A DNA stretch of 64,000 nucleotides from Streptomyces sp. SID12501 (GTDB lineage Bacteria; Actinomycetota; Actinomycetes; Streptomycetales; Streptomycetaceae), in contig NZ_JAAGLU010000024.1 of the NCBI RefSeq assembly GCF_010550245.1, positions 109,005-173,004 of the forward strand, given 5' to 3'. Numbering within the stretch: the first letter of the stretch is position 1; every line of letters begins with the position of its first letter. A program made the translations under genes and the position numbers. Below are positions 8,638 to 17,459 of the stretch, one piece after another. The notes beneath the pieces were generated by a model. That model did no database searches. It saw only the letters and a list, made by a program, of their open reading frames with translations, and had not been told where the DNA came from.

Positions 8638-10022
8638 CCGAGCTCGCCACGATGGAGTTCCACCCCCAGCCCCAGGCGGGCGAGGCCAGGCCCTGGGCGT
8701 TCCCGGCCCCCGGGCGCGGCACGCTCGGCAACGGTCTGACCGTCCTGCGCTGCCACCGCCCCGGCCAGCAGGTCGTCGCCGTCGAGGTACTCGTCGACGC
8801 CCCCCTGGAGGCCGAGCCGGCCGGTCTCGACGGAGTGGCCACGATCATGGCCCGGGCCTTCTCCGAAGGCACCGACAAGCACTCCGCCGAGGAGTTCGCC
8901 GCCGAGCTGGAGCGCTGCGGCGCCACCCTCGACGCGCACGCCGACCACCCGTGCGTGCGCCTCAGCCTCGAAGTCCCCGTGTCGCGGCTCCCCAAGGCGC
9001 TCGGTCTGCTGGCCGACGCCCTCAGGGCGCCCGCGTTCTCGGACAGCGAGATCGAGCGGCTGGTGCGCAACCGGCTCGACGAGATCCCGCACGAGACGGC
9101 CAACCCGGCCCGTCGCTCCGCCAAGCAGCTGTACAAGGAGCTGTTCCCGGCGGCCTCGCGGATGTCCCGTCCGCGCCAGGGCACCGAGGAGACGGTCGCG
9201 AAGATCGACGCGGCTGCCGTACGCGCCTTCTACGAGAGGCACGTCCGGCCCGCCACGGCCACCGCCGTGGTCGTCGGCGACCTCACCGACATCGACCTGG
9301 ACGCGCTGCTCGGCGACACCCTGGGGGCCTGGACGGGCTCGCCGGCCGAGCCGCGGCCCGTGCCGCCGGTGACCGCCGACGACACCGGCCGGGTCGTCAT
9401 CGTGGACCGCCCCGGCGCCGTGCAGACCCAGCTGCTCATCGGCCGCATCGGCGCCGACCGGCACGACCGTGTCTGGGCGGCCCAGGTCCTCGGCACGTAC
9501 TGCCTCGGCGGCACTCTCACCTCCCGCCTGGACCGCGTCCTGCGCGAGGAAAAGGGCTACACCTACGGTGTGCGGGCGTTCGGCCAGGTCCTGCGCTCGG
9601 CTCCGGACGGTACCGGCGCCTCGCTGCTCGCCATCAGCGGCTCCTTCGACACCCCGAACACCGGGCCCGCGCTGGAGGACCTCTGGAAGGTGCTGCGCAC
9701 CCTCGCGGCCGAAGGGCTCACCGACGCCGAACGCGATGTCGCGGTGCAGAACCTGGTCGGCGTCGCCCCGCTCAAGTACGAGACCGCGGCGGCCGTGGCG
9801 AGCACGCTGGCCGACCAGGTCGAGCAGCACCTGCCCGACGACTACCAGGCGACGCTGTACCGGCAGCTCGCCGCGACCGGCACCGTGGAGGCCACGGCGG
9901 CGGCCGTCAACGCCTTCCCGGTGGACCGTCTGGTGACGGTCCTCGTCGGGGACGCTGCGACGATCGAGGAGCCCGTCCGGGCCCTCGGTATCGGTGAAGT
10001 GACCGTCGTTCCCGCCGAGTAG
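8634..10022 (+). CDS. M16 family peptidase-like protein (non-catalytic partner)
   Basis: The 462-residue protein has the M16 fold (LGNGLTVLRCHRPGQQVVAV at the start, then duplicated domains with the conserved REEKGYTYGVRAF segment near residue 305). Where the active partner has HXXEH it reads DGVATIMARAFSEG, so the zinc ligands are gone. Such subunits help bind substrate in heterodimeric M16 enzymes. The GTG start at 8634 overlaps the upstream TGA stop by four bases (GTGA), implying translational coupling and equimolar production. A strong hairpin terminator follows within 30 bp, closing the two-gene operon. Confidence 0.88.
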   Translation: MTELATMEFHPQPQAGEARPWAFPAPGRGTLGNGLTVLRCHRPGQQVVAVEVLVDAPLEAEPAGLDGVATIMARAFSEGTDKHSAEEFAAELERCGATLDAHADHPCVRLSLEVPVSRLPKALGLLADALRAPAFSDSEIERLVRNRLDEIPHETANPARRSAKQLYKELFPAASRMSRPRQGTEETVAKIDAAAVRAFYERHVRPATATAVVVGDLTDIDLDALLGDTLGAWTGSPAEPRPVPPVTADDTGRVVIVDRPGAVQTQLLIGRIGADRHDRVWAAQVLGTYCLGGTLTSRLDRVLREEKGYTYGVRAFGQVLRSAPDGTGASLLAISGSFDTPNTGPALEDLWKVLRTLAAEGLTDAERDVAVQNLVGVAPLKYETAAAVASTLADQVEQHLPDDYQATLYRQLAATGTVEATAAAVNAFPVDRLVTVLVGDAATIEEPVRALGIGEVTVVPAE

Positions 10023-10045
10023 CGGTAGCGGCGTACACGACAGGG

Positions 10046-10080
10046 GCCCCGGTGACGAAAGCGTCACCGGGGCTTCTTTG
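10046..10080 (+). terminator. Intrinsic terminator after M16 operon
   Basis: A perfect 12-bp stem (GCCCCGGTGACG at 10046-10057 with its complement at 10062-10073) has a four-base loop and is followed by a T-rich TTCTTTG tract. It lies 23 bp after the stop of the second M16 gene. Confidence 0.85.
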
Positions 10081-10248
10081 TCCATGTTGATGGTCAAGTT
10101 GTCCGTATTGATGGAGAGGTGGACTGTCTGCACTGTGGCATGCGCGACAAAACCCGTGATCGGTTTGTTGATTGAAAGACGTCCCGCTTAGCGTCTGTCC
10201 GGCTGTCCGTCATGCACTGCGCCGCACCCGCGGCAACCGGACAGTCAT
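10081..10248. other. Leader/promoter region upstream of c-di-AMP riboswitch
   Basis: No gene is visible in these 168 bases. The segment is less GC-rich than its surroundings and carries a loose direct repeat around ATGTTGATGG and GTATTGATGG (about 10084-10113). It should contain the promoter for the riboswitch-led M23 peptidase transcript, but I cannot assign -35/-10 boxes with confidence. Confidence 0.35.
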
Positions 10249-10403
10249 CGCCGAGTCCCCGTACGGCGCGAGCCAGGGGAGCCGGGGACCCACCATGTGC
10301 AGTCCCTGGGGTGAATCGGATGCCCGCGCGTGCAGCGAGGGTGTCCGTAGGAGACCTTCCTGCTCCGAACCCGTCAGCTAACCCGGTAGGCGAGAAGGAA
10401 GGA
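10249..10403 (+). ncRNA. ydaO-yuaA riboswitch (cyclic di-AMP sensing)
   Basis: The 5' leader of the M23 peptidase gene carries the strongly conserved blocks of the ydaO-yuaA class in order: CGCCGAGTCC, ACGGCGCGAGCCAGGGGAGC, GGGGTGAATCGGATGCC, GTAGGAGACC, then CCCGTCAGCTAACCCGGTAG and GCGAGAAGGAAGGA at its 3' edge. This class binds cyclic di-AMP and usually turns expression off when the ligand is high. In Streptomyces it is known upstream of cell-wall-lytic enzymes such as Rpf and M23/NlpC proteins. Here the last block runs directly into the ribosome site (GGAAAGGA, 10401-10408) 17 bases before ATG 10420. Boundaries are approximate. Confidence 0.9.
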
Positions 10404-10419
10404 AAGGACCCACCACCAC

Positions 10420-11193
10420 ATGGCGTTCACCCGCGCCACCGGGAAGCACCGGCGTCCCAGCCGCCCCAGCCTTGTCACCCGTACGACCGTCCGCGCGGCC
10501 GGCGTCGCCGCCCTCGCGACCACCGGCGTCGTCGGCTCCCTCGCCGCTCCGGCGCTCGCCGCGGAGTCCGCGGTAGAGCAGACCGGTCTCACCCCGGTGA
10601 TCTCCATCGGCGAGGCGCTCGCCGACCAGATCGACGCGCAGGCCGCCGCCCAGGAGCAGGCCGCCGAGAAGGCCGCCGCCGAGAAACGGGCCGTGGCCGC
10701 CGCGCAGAAGGAGGCGGAGGAGCGGGTCAAGGAGGCACGCGAGGCGAAGGCCCGCGCCGCCCGTGAGGCCGAGCGCAAGCGCCTCACCAGCTATGTCGCC
10801 CCGATCTCCGGCTCGTACATCTCCACGGGCTACAAGACGGGCGGCGCCCTCTGGTCCTCCGGCAGCCACACCGGCGTCGACTTCCACGCCGCGTCCGGCA
10901 CCACCGTCCAGGCGGTGGGCTCCGGCACCGTCGTCGAGGCCGGCTGGGGTGGGTCCTACGGCAACAACATCGTGATCAAGATGATCGATGGCACATACAC
11001 TCAGTACGGTCATCTGTCGTCCATCAATGTCTCCGTCGGCCAGACGGTCACCCCGGGCCAGCAGATAGGCCTCTCGGGGGCGACCGGCAACGTCACCGGC
11101 GCGCACCTCCACTTCGAGGCGCGTACGACTCCGGAGTACGGCTCGGACATCAATCCCGTCGCCTACCTCCGCTCGCACGGTGTGAACGTCTGA
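10420..11193 (+). CDS. Secreted M23-family peptidoglycan endopeptidase
   Basis: The 257-residue protein starts with a twin-basic signal region (KHRRPSRPS, then a hydrophobic stretch ending APALAAES near residue 48). An alanine/glutamate-rich coiled-coil follows (about 65-120) and then a lysostaphin-type M23 domain. Zinc ligands are visible in HTGVDFH (H-x3-D) and HLHFE (HxH) near the C-terminus, with the YGNNIVI and YGHLSSI segments typical of active LytM proteins. It should cut peptide cross-bridges in the cell wall during growth or germination. Expression is placed under cyclic di-AMP control by the riboswitch in its leader. A strong terminator follows, so it is monocistronic. Confidence 0.92.
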   Translation: MAFTRATGKHRRPSRPSLVTRTTVRAAGVAALATTGVVGSLAAPALAAESAVEQTGLTPVISIGEALADQIDAQAAAQEQAAEKAAAEKRAVAAAQKEAEERVKEAREAKARAAREAERKRLTSYVAPISGSYISTGYKTGGALWSSGSHTGVDFHAASGTTVQAVGSGTVVEAGWGGSYGNNIVIKMIDGTYTQYGHLSSINVSVGQTVTPGQQIGLSGATGNVTGAHLHFEARTTPEYGSDINPVAYLRSHGVNV

Positions 11194-11217
11194 CGACCCC
11201 GCGCATCACTTGTCGTG

Positions 11218-11243
11218 GCCCCGGCTCCCCGAGCCGGGGCTTT
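11218..11243 (+). terminator. Intrinsic terminator after M23 gene
   Basis: A perfect 10-bp stem (GCCCCGGCTC at 11218-11227 paired with 11231-11240), a three-base loop and a short TTT run follow 25 bp after the stop codon. Confidence 0.82.
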
Positions 11244-11381
11244 CGGTGTTTCGGAGGGTGGTGTGTCCAAAAAATATCCATCGATTCCGGCCTGCCGTCG
11301 GAAATTCCGGTTCTCTGCAATAGAGTCACTGAACACACGTCAATCGTCGACGTTTCACGGGGATTAAAGCGGAGGTCGGAC

Positions 11382-12077
11382 ATGCGTATTCCGGCGCACT
11401 CGGTATGCACGGCGATCCGGGACGACATCGTCGCCGGTGTCTACGAGCGCGGCAGCCGGCTCACCGAGGAACTGCTCGCGCGCCGGTACGGCGTCTCGCG
11501 CGTCCCTGTCCGCGAGGCCCTGCGCACCCTCGAGGCCGAGGGCTTCGTGGTGACCCGGCGGCACGCGGGCGCGTGCGTCGCGGAGCCCACCGAGCAGGAG
11601 GCCTCCGACCTGCTGGAGATGCGCATGCTCCTGGAGCCGCTGGGTGCCTCCCGGGCCGCTCAGCGGCGCACCGAGGCCCATCTCAAGGTGCTGCGGGGCC
11701 TGGTCCGGCTGGGGCAGGAGCGGGCCAGGAGGGGCAACAGCGAGGATCTGCGCTCCCTGGGGGGCTGGTTCCACGAGACGCTCGCCCAGGCCTCCGGGAG
11801 TCATGCCCTGACCTCGACGCTCACCCAGCTCCGGCACAAGATCGCCTGGATGTACGCGGTGGAGGCGCCGGCCAGTCCCGTCGAGTCCTGGGCGGAGCAC
11901 GGGGCGATCGTGGACGCCGTGGCACGCGGTGACGGTGAGCGGGCGCGGGCGATCACGACCCTGCACGCCGAGCGGGCGACCGGTGTGCACCGGCTTCGAT
12001 TTCCGGGCGCCGGGGACCGGCCGGATCGTGTGAGGACTTCGCAACATCCCGTAAACATGACGGGCCTGCGTCATTAA
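11382..12077 (+). CDS. GntR family transcriptional regulator (FCD type)
   Basis: The 231-residue protein has an N-terminal winged helix (LTEELLARRYGVSRVPVREA, about residues 27-47, the classic GntR recognition helix) and an all-alpha C-terminal FCD ligand-binding domain with the EMRMLLEPLGA and WFHETLAQASG segments. FCD regulators usually bind metal-chelated organic acids. ATG at 11382 follows GGAGG. It stands alone between two terminators, facing ptsH, so its target cannot be read from an operon. The upstream AT-rich region (11270-11370) is its likely promoter and possibly an autoregulatory site. Confidence 0.88.
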   Translation: MRIPAHSVCTAIRDDIVAGVYERGSRLTEELLARRYGVSRVPVREALRTLEAEGFVVTRRHAGACVAEPTEQEASDLLEMRMLLEPLGASRAAQRRTEAHLKVLRGLVRLGQERARRGNSEDLRSLGGWFHETLAQASGSHALTSTLTQLRHKIAWMYAVEAPASPVESWAEHGAIVDAVARGDGERARAITTLHAERATGVHRLRFPGAGDRPDRVRTSQHPVNMTGLRH

Positions 12078-12147
12078 CACGGGCGCCGTATACAAAGAGG
12101 GTTGAATTCGCGGGGGATTATTTCTGCTGCCTGCGACCGGGAATTAA

Positions 12148-12180
12148 GAAGGGCCCGCCCGATATTCGGGCGGGCCCTTC
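12148..12180. terminator. Bidirectional terminator between gntR-type gene and ptsH
   Basis: A perfect 14-bp stem (GAAGGGCCCGCCCG at 12148-12161 with 12167-12180) with a five-base ATATT loop lies between two converging genes. It is the strongest hairpin in the area and can serve both strands. Confidence 0.8.
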
Positions 12181-12249
12181 GTCATGTGCGGATGATGCTT
12201 TTGCGGTGGCGTCTGCCGCCACCGTCAATCGAGGACTCCGCCGGACTTT

Positions 12250-12531
12250 TCAGACCGTCTCGGGGAGTTCCTCGAGACCCTCGGCCACCAGCTTCGCCAG
12301 GCGGTCGAGTGCGGCATCGGCGCCCTCCGCCTCGGAGGCGAGGACGATCTCCTCGCCGCCCTGGGCGCCCAGGCCGAGGACCGCCAGCATGGAGGCCGCG
12401 TTGACGGGGTTGCCGTCGGCCTTGGCGATCGTCATGGGGACGCCGGCGGCCGTGGCCGCACGGACGAAGATGGAGGCGGGGCGGGCGTGGAGGCCCTCCG
12501 CCCAGCCGACGTTGACGCGGCGCTCAGCCAT
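12250..12531 (-). CDS. ptsH: Phosphocarrier protein HPr
   Basis: The 93-residue protein is HPr of the phosphoenolpyruvate phosphotransferase system. His15 in GLHARPAS is the phosphorelay residue, and the NAASMLAVLGLGAQGGEE segment contains Ser47 at the usual regulatory serine position. It carries phosphate from enzyme I to sugar-specific EIIA proteins in the cytoplasm. The ATG start is preceded by AAGGG. In Streptomyces ptsH sits apart from ptsI, as here. Length and motifs match the family exactly. Confidence 0.95.
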   Translation of the reverse strand: MAERRVNVGWAEGLHARPASIFVRAATAAGVPMTIAKADGNPVNAASMLAVLGLGAQGGEEIVLASEAEGADAALDRLAKLVAEGLEELPETV

Positions 12532-12710
12532 GTGATGCTGCCCTTCACTGTCTCAGGGTTGTCTAGACCATTATTCCATAGCGTGAAGCGTGCCGGGAGG
12601 CGGGCCGAAACCCGTCCCGGAACCGCGTTCGAACCCCGGCCTGGGCCCGACTTCGGTCCCCCACAGACTGCCTCGCGACGTTGTCGGACGCGAGCCGTAC
12701 TCTGGGGCGC

Positions 12711-15554
12711 ATGCAGAACTCGGCGGACCGGCACGAGTACCCCGCCCACTGGGAGGCGGACGTCGTGCTGCGCGACGGCGGCACCGCCCGTGTCCGGCCC
12801 ATCACGGCGGACGACGCCGACCGGCTGGTCAGCTTCTACGAACAGGTTTCGGACGAGTCGAAGTACTACCGCTTCTTCGCGCCCTATCCGCGCCTGTCCG
12901 CAAAGGACGTCCACCGCTTCACCCACCACGACTTCGTGGACCGGGTGGGGCTCGCGGCCACGGTCGGCGGCGAGTTCATCGCCACCGTACGCTACGACCG
13001 TATTGACGCCGAGGGACTGCCCGCCTCCGGTCCGGCCGGCGAGGCAGAGGTCGCCTTCCTGGTGCAGGACGCGCACCAGGGCCGGGGCGTCGCCTCCGCC
13101 CTTCTCGAACACATCGCGGCTGTCGCCCGCGAGCGCGACATCCGCCGCTTCGCCGCCGAGGTGCTGCCGGCCAACAGCAAGATGATCAAGGTGTTCACGG
13201 ACGCCGGGTACACCCAGAAGCGCAGCTTCGAGGACGGTGTCGTACACCTGGAGTTCGACCTGGAGCCCACCGACCGCTCACTCGCCGTCCAGCGCGCGCG
13301 GGAGCAACGGGCCGAGGCGCGCTCCGTACGTCGGCTGCTCGCCCCGGGCGCCGTGGCCGTCATCGGCGTCGGCCGCGCCCCCGGCGGCGTCGGCCGCAGC
13401 GTCCTCGACCACATCAGGGACGCCGGTTTCACCGGTGACCTGTACGCGGTCAACAGCGCCTTCCCGGAGGACCAGAAGGACATCGACGGAGTACCGGCCC
13501 ACCGATCGGTGGGCGACATCGGGGGCCCCGTCGACCTCGCGGTCGTCGCCGTCCCGGCCGCGTACGTCCCCGATGTCGTCGCCGAGTGCGGTGAGCACGG
13601 CGTGCAGGGGCTCGTCGTGGTCTCCGCCGGGTACGCCGAGAGCGGCCCCGAGGGACGGGAGCGGCAGCGCGAACTCGTGCGGCACGCGCGCACGTACGGG
13701 ATGCGCATCATCGGCCCCAACGCCTTCGGTGTCATCAACACGGCGCAGGACGTCCGGCTGAACGCGTCGCTCGCCCCCGAGATGCCGAGGCCCGGGCGTA
13801 TCGGGCTGTTCGCGCAGTCCGGGGCCATCGGGATCGCACTCCTGTCCCGGCTGCACCGGCGCGGGGGAGGGGTCACCGGGGTCACCGGGGTGTCGACCTT
13901 CGTCTCGTCCGGCAACCGGGCCGACGTGTCGGGCAACGACGTACTCCAGTACTGGTACGACGACCCGGACACCGATGTCGTCCTCATGTACCTCGAATCC
14001 ATCGGCAACCCGCGCAAGTTCACGCGCCTCGCCCGGCGTACGGCGGCGGCGAAGCCGCTGGTGGTCGTCCAGGGGACGCGGCACGGCGGCGCGGCTCCCC
14101 AGGGGCATGCCGTACGGGCCACGCGGTTGTCGCACGCGACGGTGTCCGAGCTGCTGCGGCAGGCCGGGGTGATCCGGGTGGACACGATCACCGAACTGGT
14201 CGACGCGGGGCTGCTGCTGGCCCGGCAGCCACTGCCCGCCGGACCGCGGGTCGCGATCCTGGGGAACTCGGAGTCGCTGGGGCTGCTGACCTACGACGCG
14301 TGCCTCTCCGAGGGGCTGCGGCCGCTGGCGCCGCTGGACCTGACGACAGGAGCGTCGCCCGGGGACTTCCACCGGGCGCTGTCGGAGGCGTTGGCGGACG
14401 AGGAGTGCGACGCGGTCGTCGTCACCGCGATCCCGACGGTGGGGGAGGGTTCCCCCGGGGACGCGGCGCTGGCCGAGGCCCTGAGGTCGGCCGCGGCGGA
14501 GGTTCCCGGGAAGCCGGTGCTGGTGGTCCATGTGGAGCTGGGCGGGCTTGCGGAGGCGCTGTCGGCTGCGGCCAGCACCGCCCCACAGGCAGGTTCACCG
14601 GCACCGGGCACCGCGGTGACGGAACGGCCGCCCCCCGCGCCGGTGTCGCAGGCACCGGCATCCCCGACCCCGCCCACCCCGGACTCCTGCTCCCGTCTCA
14701 TCCCCGCCTACCCCGCCGCCGAGCGCGCCGTACGGGCCCTCGGGGAAGCCGTGAAGTACGCGCAGTGGCGGCGGGAGGCCGCCGAGCCCGGCAAGGTGCC
14801 CGGCTATGAGGACATCGACGAGAAGGGCGCCGCCGCGCAGATCGGCGGGCTCCTCGCGCGCGGGCAGGGGCTCACCCTCGGTACGGACGACACGTGCGAG
14901 CTGCTCGGGACGTACGGCATCCCGGTGCGCGTGGCCCTGCCCGCCCCGAGCCCCGAGGACGCCGTGGCCGCCGCGCGGACCCTCGGCTACCCCGTCGCCC
15001 TCAAGGCCACCGCACCGCACCTGCGGCACCGCGCCGACCTGGGCGGCGTACGCCTGGATCTCGCGGACGAGGAGCAACTGCGGCGGGCGTACGCCGAACT
15101 GACCGGCCTCTTCGGGAACCCGGAGGAGGTGCGGCCCGTGGTGCAGGGGATGGCACCGCGGGGAGTCGACACCGTCGTACGGGCGGTGATCGACCCGGCG
15201 GCCGGAGCGGTGCTCTCCTTCGGGCTCGCCGGACCCGCCTCGCAGCTGCTCGGGGACATCGCGCACCGGCTGATACCGGTCACCGACCGCGACGCGGCCT
15301 CGCTGATCCGGTCGATCCGGACGGCGCCGCTCCTTTTCGGCTGGCGCGGTTCGGCGCCCGTCGACACCGGGGCGCTGGAGGAACTGCTGCTCAGGGTGTC
15401 GCGGCTCGTCGACGATCACCCCGAGGTCATCGCGGTGTCCCTGGAGCCGGTGGTCGTCGCACAGCACGGACTGAGCGTGCTCGGGGTGTCGGTGCGACTG
15501 GCGCCGCCGCCCGTCCGTGACGACCTGGGTCCCAGGACACTTCCTGTGTACTGA
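12711..15554 (+). CDS. GNAT acetyltransferase fused to ADP-forming acyl-CoA synthetase-like domains (Pat type)
   Basis: The 947-residue protein begins with a GNAT acetyltransferase domain (about residues 10-185; acetyl-CoA loop in VQDAHQGRGVASALLEH). It continues with a CoA-binding Rossmann domain (AVAVIGVGRAPGGVG, from about 215), succinyl-CoA-ligase-like domains (IIGPNAFGVINT, LFAQSGAIGIALL), a proline/alanine-rich insert (about 630-665) and an ATP-grasp domain (about 715-935). GNAT-first order is typical of the actinobacterial protein acetyltransferase Pat, which acetylates and inactivates acyl-CoA synthetases; enterobacterial PatZ has GNAT last. The ATG at 12711 has no clear ribosome site but follows a TACTCT -10-like hexamer at about eight bases, suggesting a leaderless mRNA (inference). 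The synthetase part is probably regulatory rather than catalytic. Confidence 0.85.
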   Translation: MQNSADRHEYPAHWEADVVLRDGGTARVRPITADDADRLVSFYEQVSDESKYYRFFAPYPRLSAKDVHRFTHHDFVDRVGLAATVGGEFIATVRYDRIDAEGLPASGPAGEAEVAFLVQDAHQGRGVASALLEHIAAVARERDIRRFAAEVLPANSKMIKVFTDAGYTQKRSFEDGVVHLEFDLEPTDRSLAVQRAREQRAEARSVRRLLAPGAVAVIGVGRAPGGVGRSVLDHIRDAGFTGDLYAVNSAFPEDQKDIDGVPAHRSVGDIGGPVDLAVVAVPAAYVPDVVAECGEHGVQGLVVVSAGYAESGPEGRERQRELVRHARTYGMRIIGPNAFGVINTAQDVRLNASLAPEMPRPGRIGLFAQSGAIGIALLSRLHRRGGGVTGVTGVSTFVSSGNRADVSGNDVLQYWYDDPDTDVVLMYLESIGNPRKFTRLARRTAAAKPLVVVQGTRHGGAAPQGHAVRATRLSHATVSELLRQAGVIRVDTITELVDAGLLLARQPLPAGPRVAILGNSESLGLLTYDACLSEGLRPLAPLDLTTGASPGDFHRALSEALADEECDAVVVTAIPTVGEGSPGDAALAEALRSAAAEVPGKPVLVVHVELGGLAEALSAAASTAPQAGSPAPGTAVTERPPPAPVSQAPASPTPPTPDSCSRLIPAYPAAERAVRALGEAVKYAQWRREAAEPGKVPGYEDIDEKGAAAQIGGLLARGQGLTLGTDDTCELLGTYGIPVRVALPAPSPEDAVAAARTLGYPVALKATAPHLRHRADLGGVRLDLADEEQLRRAYAELTGLFGNPEEVRPVVQGMAPRGVDTVVRAVIDPAAGAVLSFGLAGPASQLLGDIAHRLIPVTDRDAASLIRSIRTAPLLFGWRGSAPVDTGALEELLLRVSRLVDDHPEVIAVSLEPVVVAQHGLSVLGVSVRLAPPPVRDDLGPRTLPVY

Positions 15555-15594
15555 GCGGTGCCTCGCAGTCAGTGGGCCCCCGTAGGATGGACAC

Positions 15595-16182
15595 ATGGCC
15601 AAGACCAGTACGTCGACCCAGGGGCTGCGAGCGGCGATCGAGCGCAGCGGCTACTACCCGGCCCTCGTGGCCGAGGCGGTGGAGGCCGCGATCGGCGGCG
15701 ACTCCATCCGGTCGTACCTGGTCCACCAGGAGACGACATTCGACGCGAACGAGGTGCGTCGGCACGTGACCGTGCTCGTCCTCACGGGCAACCGTTTCAT
15801 CGTCAGCCACACCGACGAGCAGGCCGAGGACACCACGTCCCCGACGCCGTACGCCACCACGTCCACGGAATCCGTGAAGCTGGGCCGGATCTCGTCCGTC
15901 GTCCTCAGCAGGGTCGTCGCCAACCCGGAGTCGTACACGCCGGGCACGCTGCCCCGCGAGGTCGTCCTGACCATCGGCTGGGGCGCCGTCTCCCGCATCG
16001 ACCTGGAACCGGCTGCCTGCGGCGACCCCAACTGCGAGGCGGACCACGGCTACACCGGCAGCTCGACGGCGGACGACCTGAGCCTGCGTGTCAGCGAGGC
16101 CGGTGACGGCCCGGAGACGGTCCGCCAGGCCCTCGTCTTCGCCCAGGCCCTCTCGGAGGCGACCGCGGACGTCCCCCGCTGA
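15595..16182 (+). CDS. DUF5998 family conserved protein
   Basis: The 195-residue protein belongs to a conserved actinobacterial family of unknown function that I recognise as DUF5998. It has no signal peptide or membrane segment. Notable segments are an N-terminal LRAAIERSGYYPALVAEAVE helix region and a CGDPNCEADHGYTG loop near residue 141, whose Cys-Cys-His set might bind metal. The ATG at 15595 follows AGGATGG. Its stop overlaps the start of the downstream phosphodiesterase by one base, a constant neighbourhood in Streptomyces that suggests a shared function. No reaction can be assigned. Confidence 0.75.
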   Translation: MAKTSTSTQGLRAAIERSGYYPALVAEAVEAAIGGDSIRSYLVHQETTFDANEVRRHVTVLVLTGNRFIVSHTDEQAEDTTSPTPYATTSTESVKLGRISSVVLSRVVANPESYTPGTLPREVVLTIGWGAVSRIDLEPAACGDPNCEADHGYTGSSTADDLSLRVSEAGDGPETVRQALVFAQALSEATADVPR

Positions 16183-17372
16183 TGGCGCAGCCGACCGCCT
16201 GGGACTACCCGGAACCACTGGCCGTGTCCTCCGCCCCCGTCCCGCACTACGGCACGGGTTCGCTCGCCGACCTGCTGCCCACCCTGGCCGCCGGCATGGA
16301 CGTACCGGGCATGTCCCCGATGATCCCGGAGCTGGCACCCGCCGACCGGAACTGCGTGTTCCTGATCGACGGACTGGGCTGGGAGCAGCTCCGGGCCCAC
16401 CCGGACGAGGCGCCCTTCATGAGTTCGCTCATGAGCAGCTCGCGCGGTGACACGGGCCGCCCGATCACCACCGGCTACCCGGCGACCACCGCGACCTCCC
16501 TCGCCTCCGTGGGCACCGGGCTGCCGCCGGGCGCGCACGGCCTGCCCGGCTACACCGTGCGCAATCCGGCCACCGGTGAGCTGATGAACCAGCTGCGCTG
16601 GCAGCCGTGGACGGACCCGCGCGCGTGGCAGCCGTACCCCACGGTGTTCCAGCTGGCGCACGCGGCCGGTGTGCACACGGCCCAGGTCTCCTCGCCGACC
16701 TTCGAGAACACCCCGCTGACGAAGATCGCGCTCAGTGGCGGAACGTTCCGGGGGAAGCTCTCCGGTGAGGACCGGATGGACCTCGCGGCCGAGCAACTGG
16801 CCGCCGGTGACCGTTCATTGGTCTACACGTACTACGCGGAGGTGGACGGCAAGGGCCACCGTTTCGGCGTCGACTCGGACGACTGGCGCGGTCAGCTCAT
16901 GTATGTCGACCGGCTCGTACAGCGGCTGGCGGAGCAACTCCCGCCGCGTACCGCGCTGTACGTCACCGCCGACCACGGCATGATCGACATCCCGTTCGAC
17001 GAGCAGCACCGCATGGACTTCGACGAGGACTGGGAACTGCGCGCAGGCGTCGCCCTGCTGGGCGGCGAGGGCCGAGCTCGGCACGTGTACGCGGTGCCGG
17101 GCGCCGAGGCCGACGTACTGACCTGCTGGCGCGAGGTGCTCGGCGAGCAGTTCTGGGTCGCCTCGCGCGACGAGGCGATCGCGGCAGGCTGGTTCGGACC
17201 CACGGTTGACGAACGCGTGTACGGGCGGATCGGTGACGTGGTCGCGGCGGCCCGGGACGACGTCCTGATCGTCGCCTCCGAGCGGGAGCCGAGGGAGTCG
17301 GCGATGGTCGGCAACCACGGTTCGATGACCCCTGCGGAACAGCTGGTCCCGCTCCTGCAAGTACGCTCCTGA
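16182..17372 (+). CDS. Alkaline phosphatase superfamily phosphodiesterase/nucleotide pyrophosphatase
   Basis: The 396-residue protein has the nucleotide pyrophosphatase/phosphodiesterase layout. The first metal site is in CVFLIDGLGWEQL (about residue 63), the nucleophile threonine in GYPATTATSLAS (about 99), then ADHGMIDIP (Asp-His metal pair, about 266) and a late VGNHGSMTP histidine. These are the metal ligands of the alkaline phosphatase fold, so a divalent-metal phosphodiesterase or phosphatase is expected. There is no signal peptide. ATG at 16182 shares a base with the upstream stop. The substrate is unknown. Confidence 0.85.
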   Translation: MAQPTAWDYPEPLAVSSAPVPHYGTGSLADLLPTLAAGMDVPGMSPMIPELAPADRNCVFLIDGLGWEQLRAHPDEAPFMSSLMSSSRGDTGRPITTGYPATTATSLASVGTGLPPGAHGLPGYTVRNPATGELMNQLRWQPWTDPRAWQPYPTVFQLAHAAGVHTAQVSSPTFENTPLTKIALSGGTFRGKLSGEDRMDLAAEQLAAGDRSLVYTYYAEVDGKGHRFGVDSDDWRGQLMYVDRLVQRLAEQLPPRTALYVTADHGMIDIPFDEQHRMDFDEDWELRAGVALLGGEGRARHVYAVPGAEADVLTCWREVLGEQFWVASRDEAIAAGWFGPTVDERVYGRIGDVVAAARDDVLIVASEREPRESAMVGNHGSMTPAEQLVPLLQVRS

Positions 17373-17459
17373 CGCCCGTTGCCGACCGACAGCCCCTGCC
17401 CGGCTCCCCCGCCTTCTTCTCGTCCTCCGCACATCTCGCCGAAAGGTGCTCGACCTCCC

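Noticed and set aside
6909..10022. A single 1037-codon plus-strand frame through both M16 genes
   Set aside because: Only the part from 8634 is real; the first half is an out-of-frame reading of the catalytic M16 gene.
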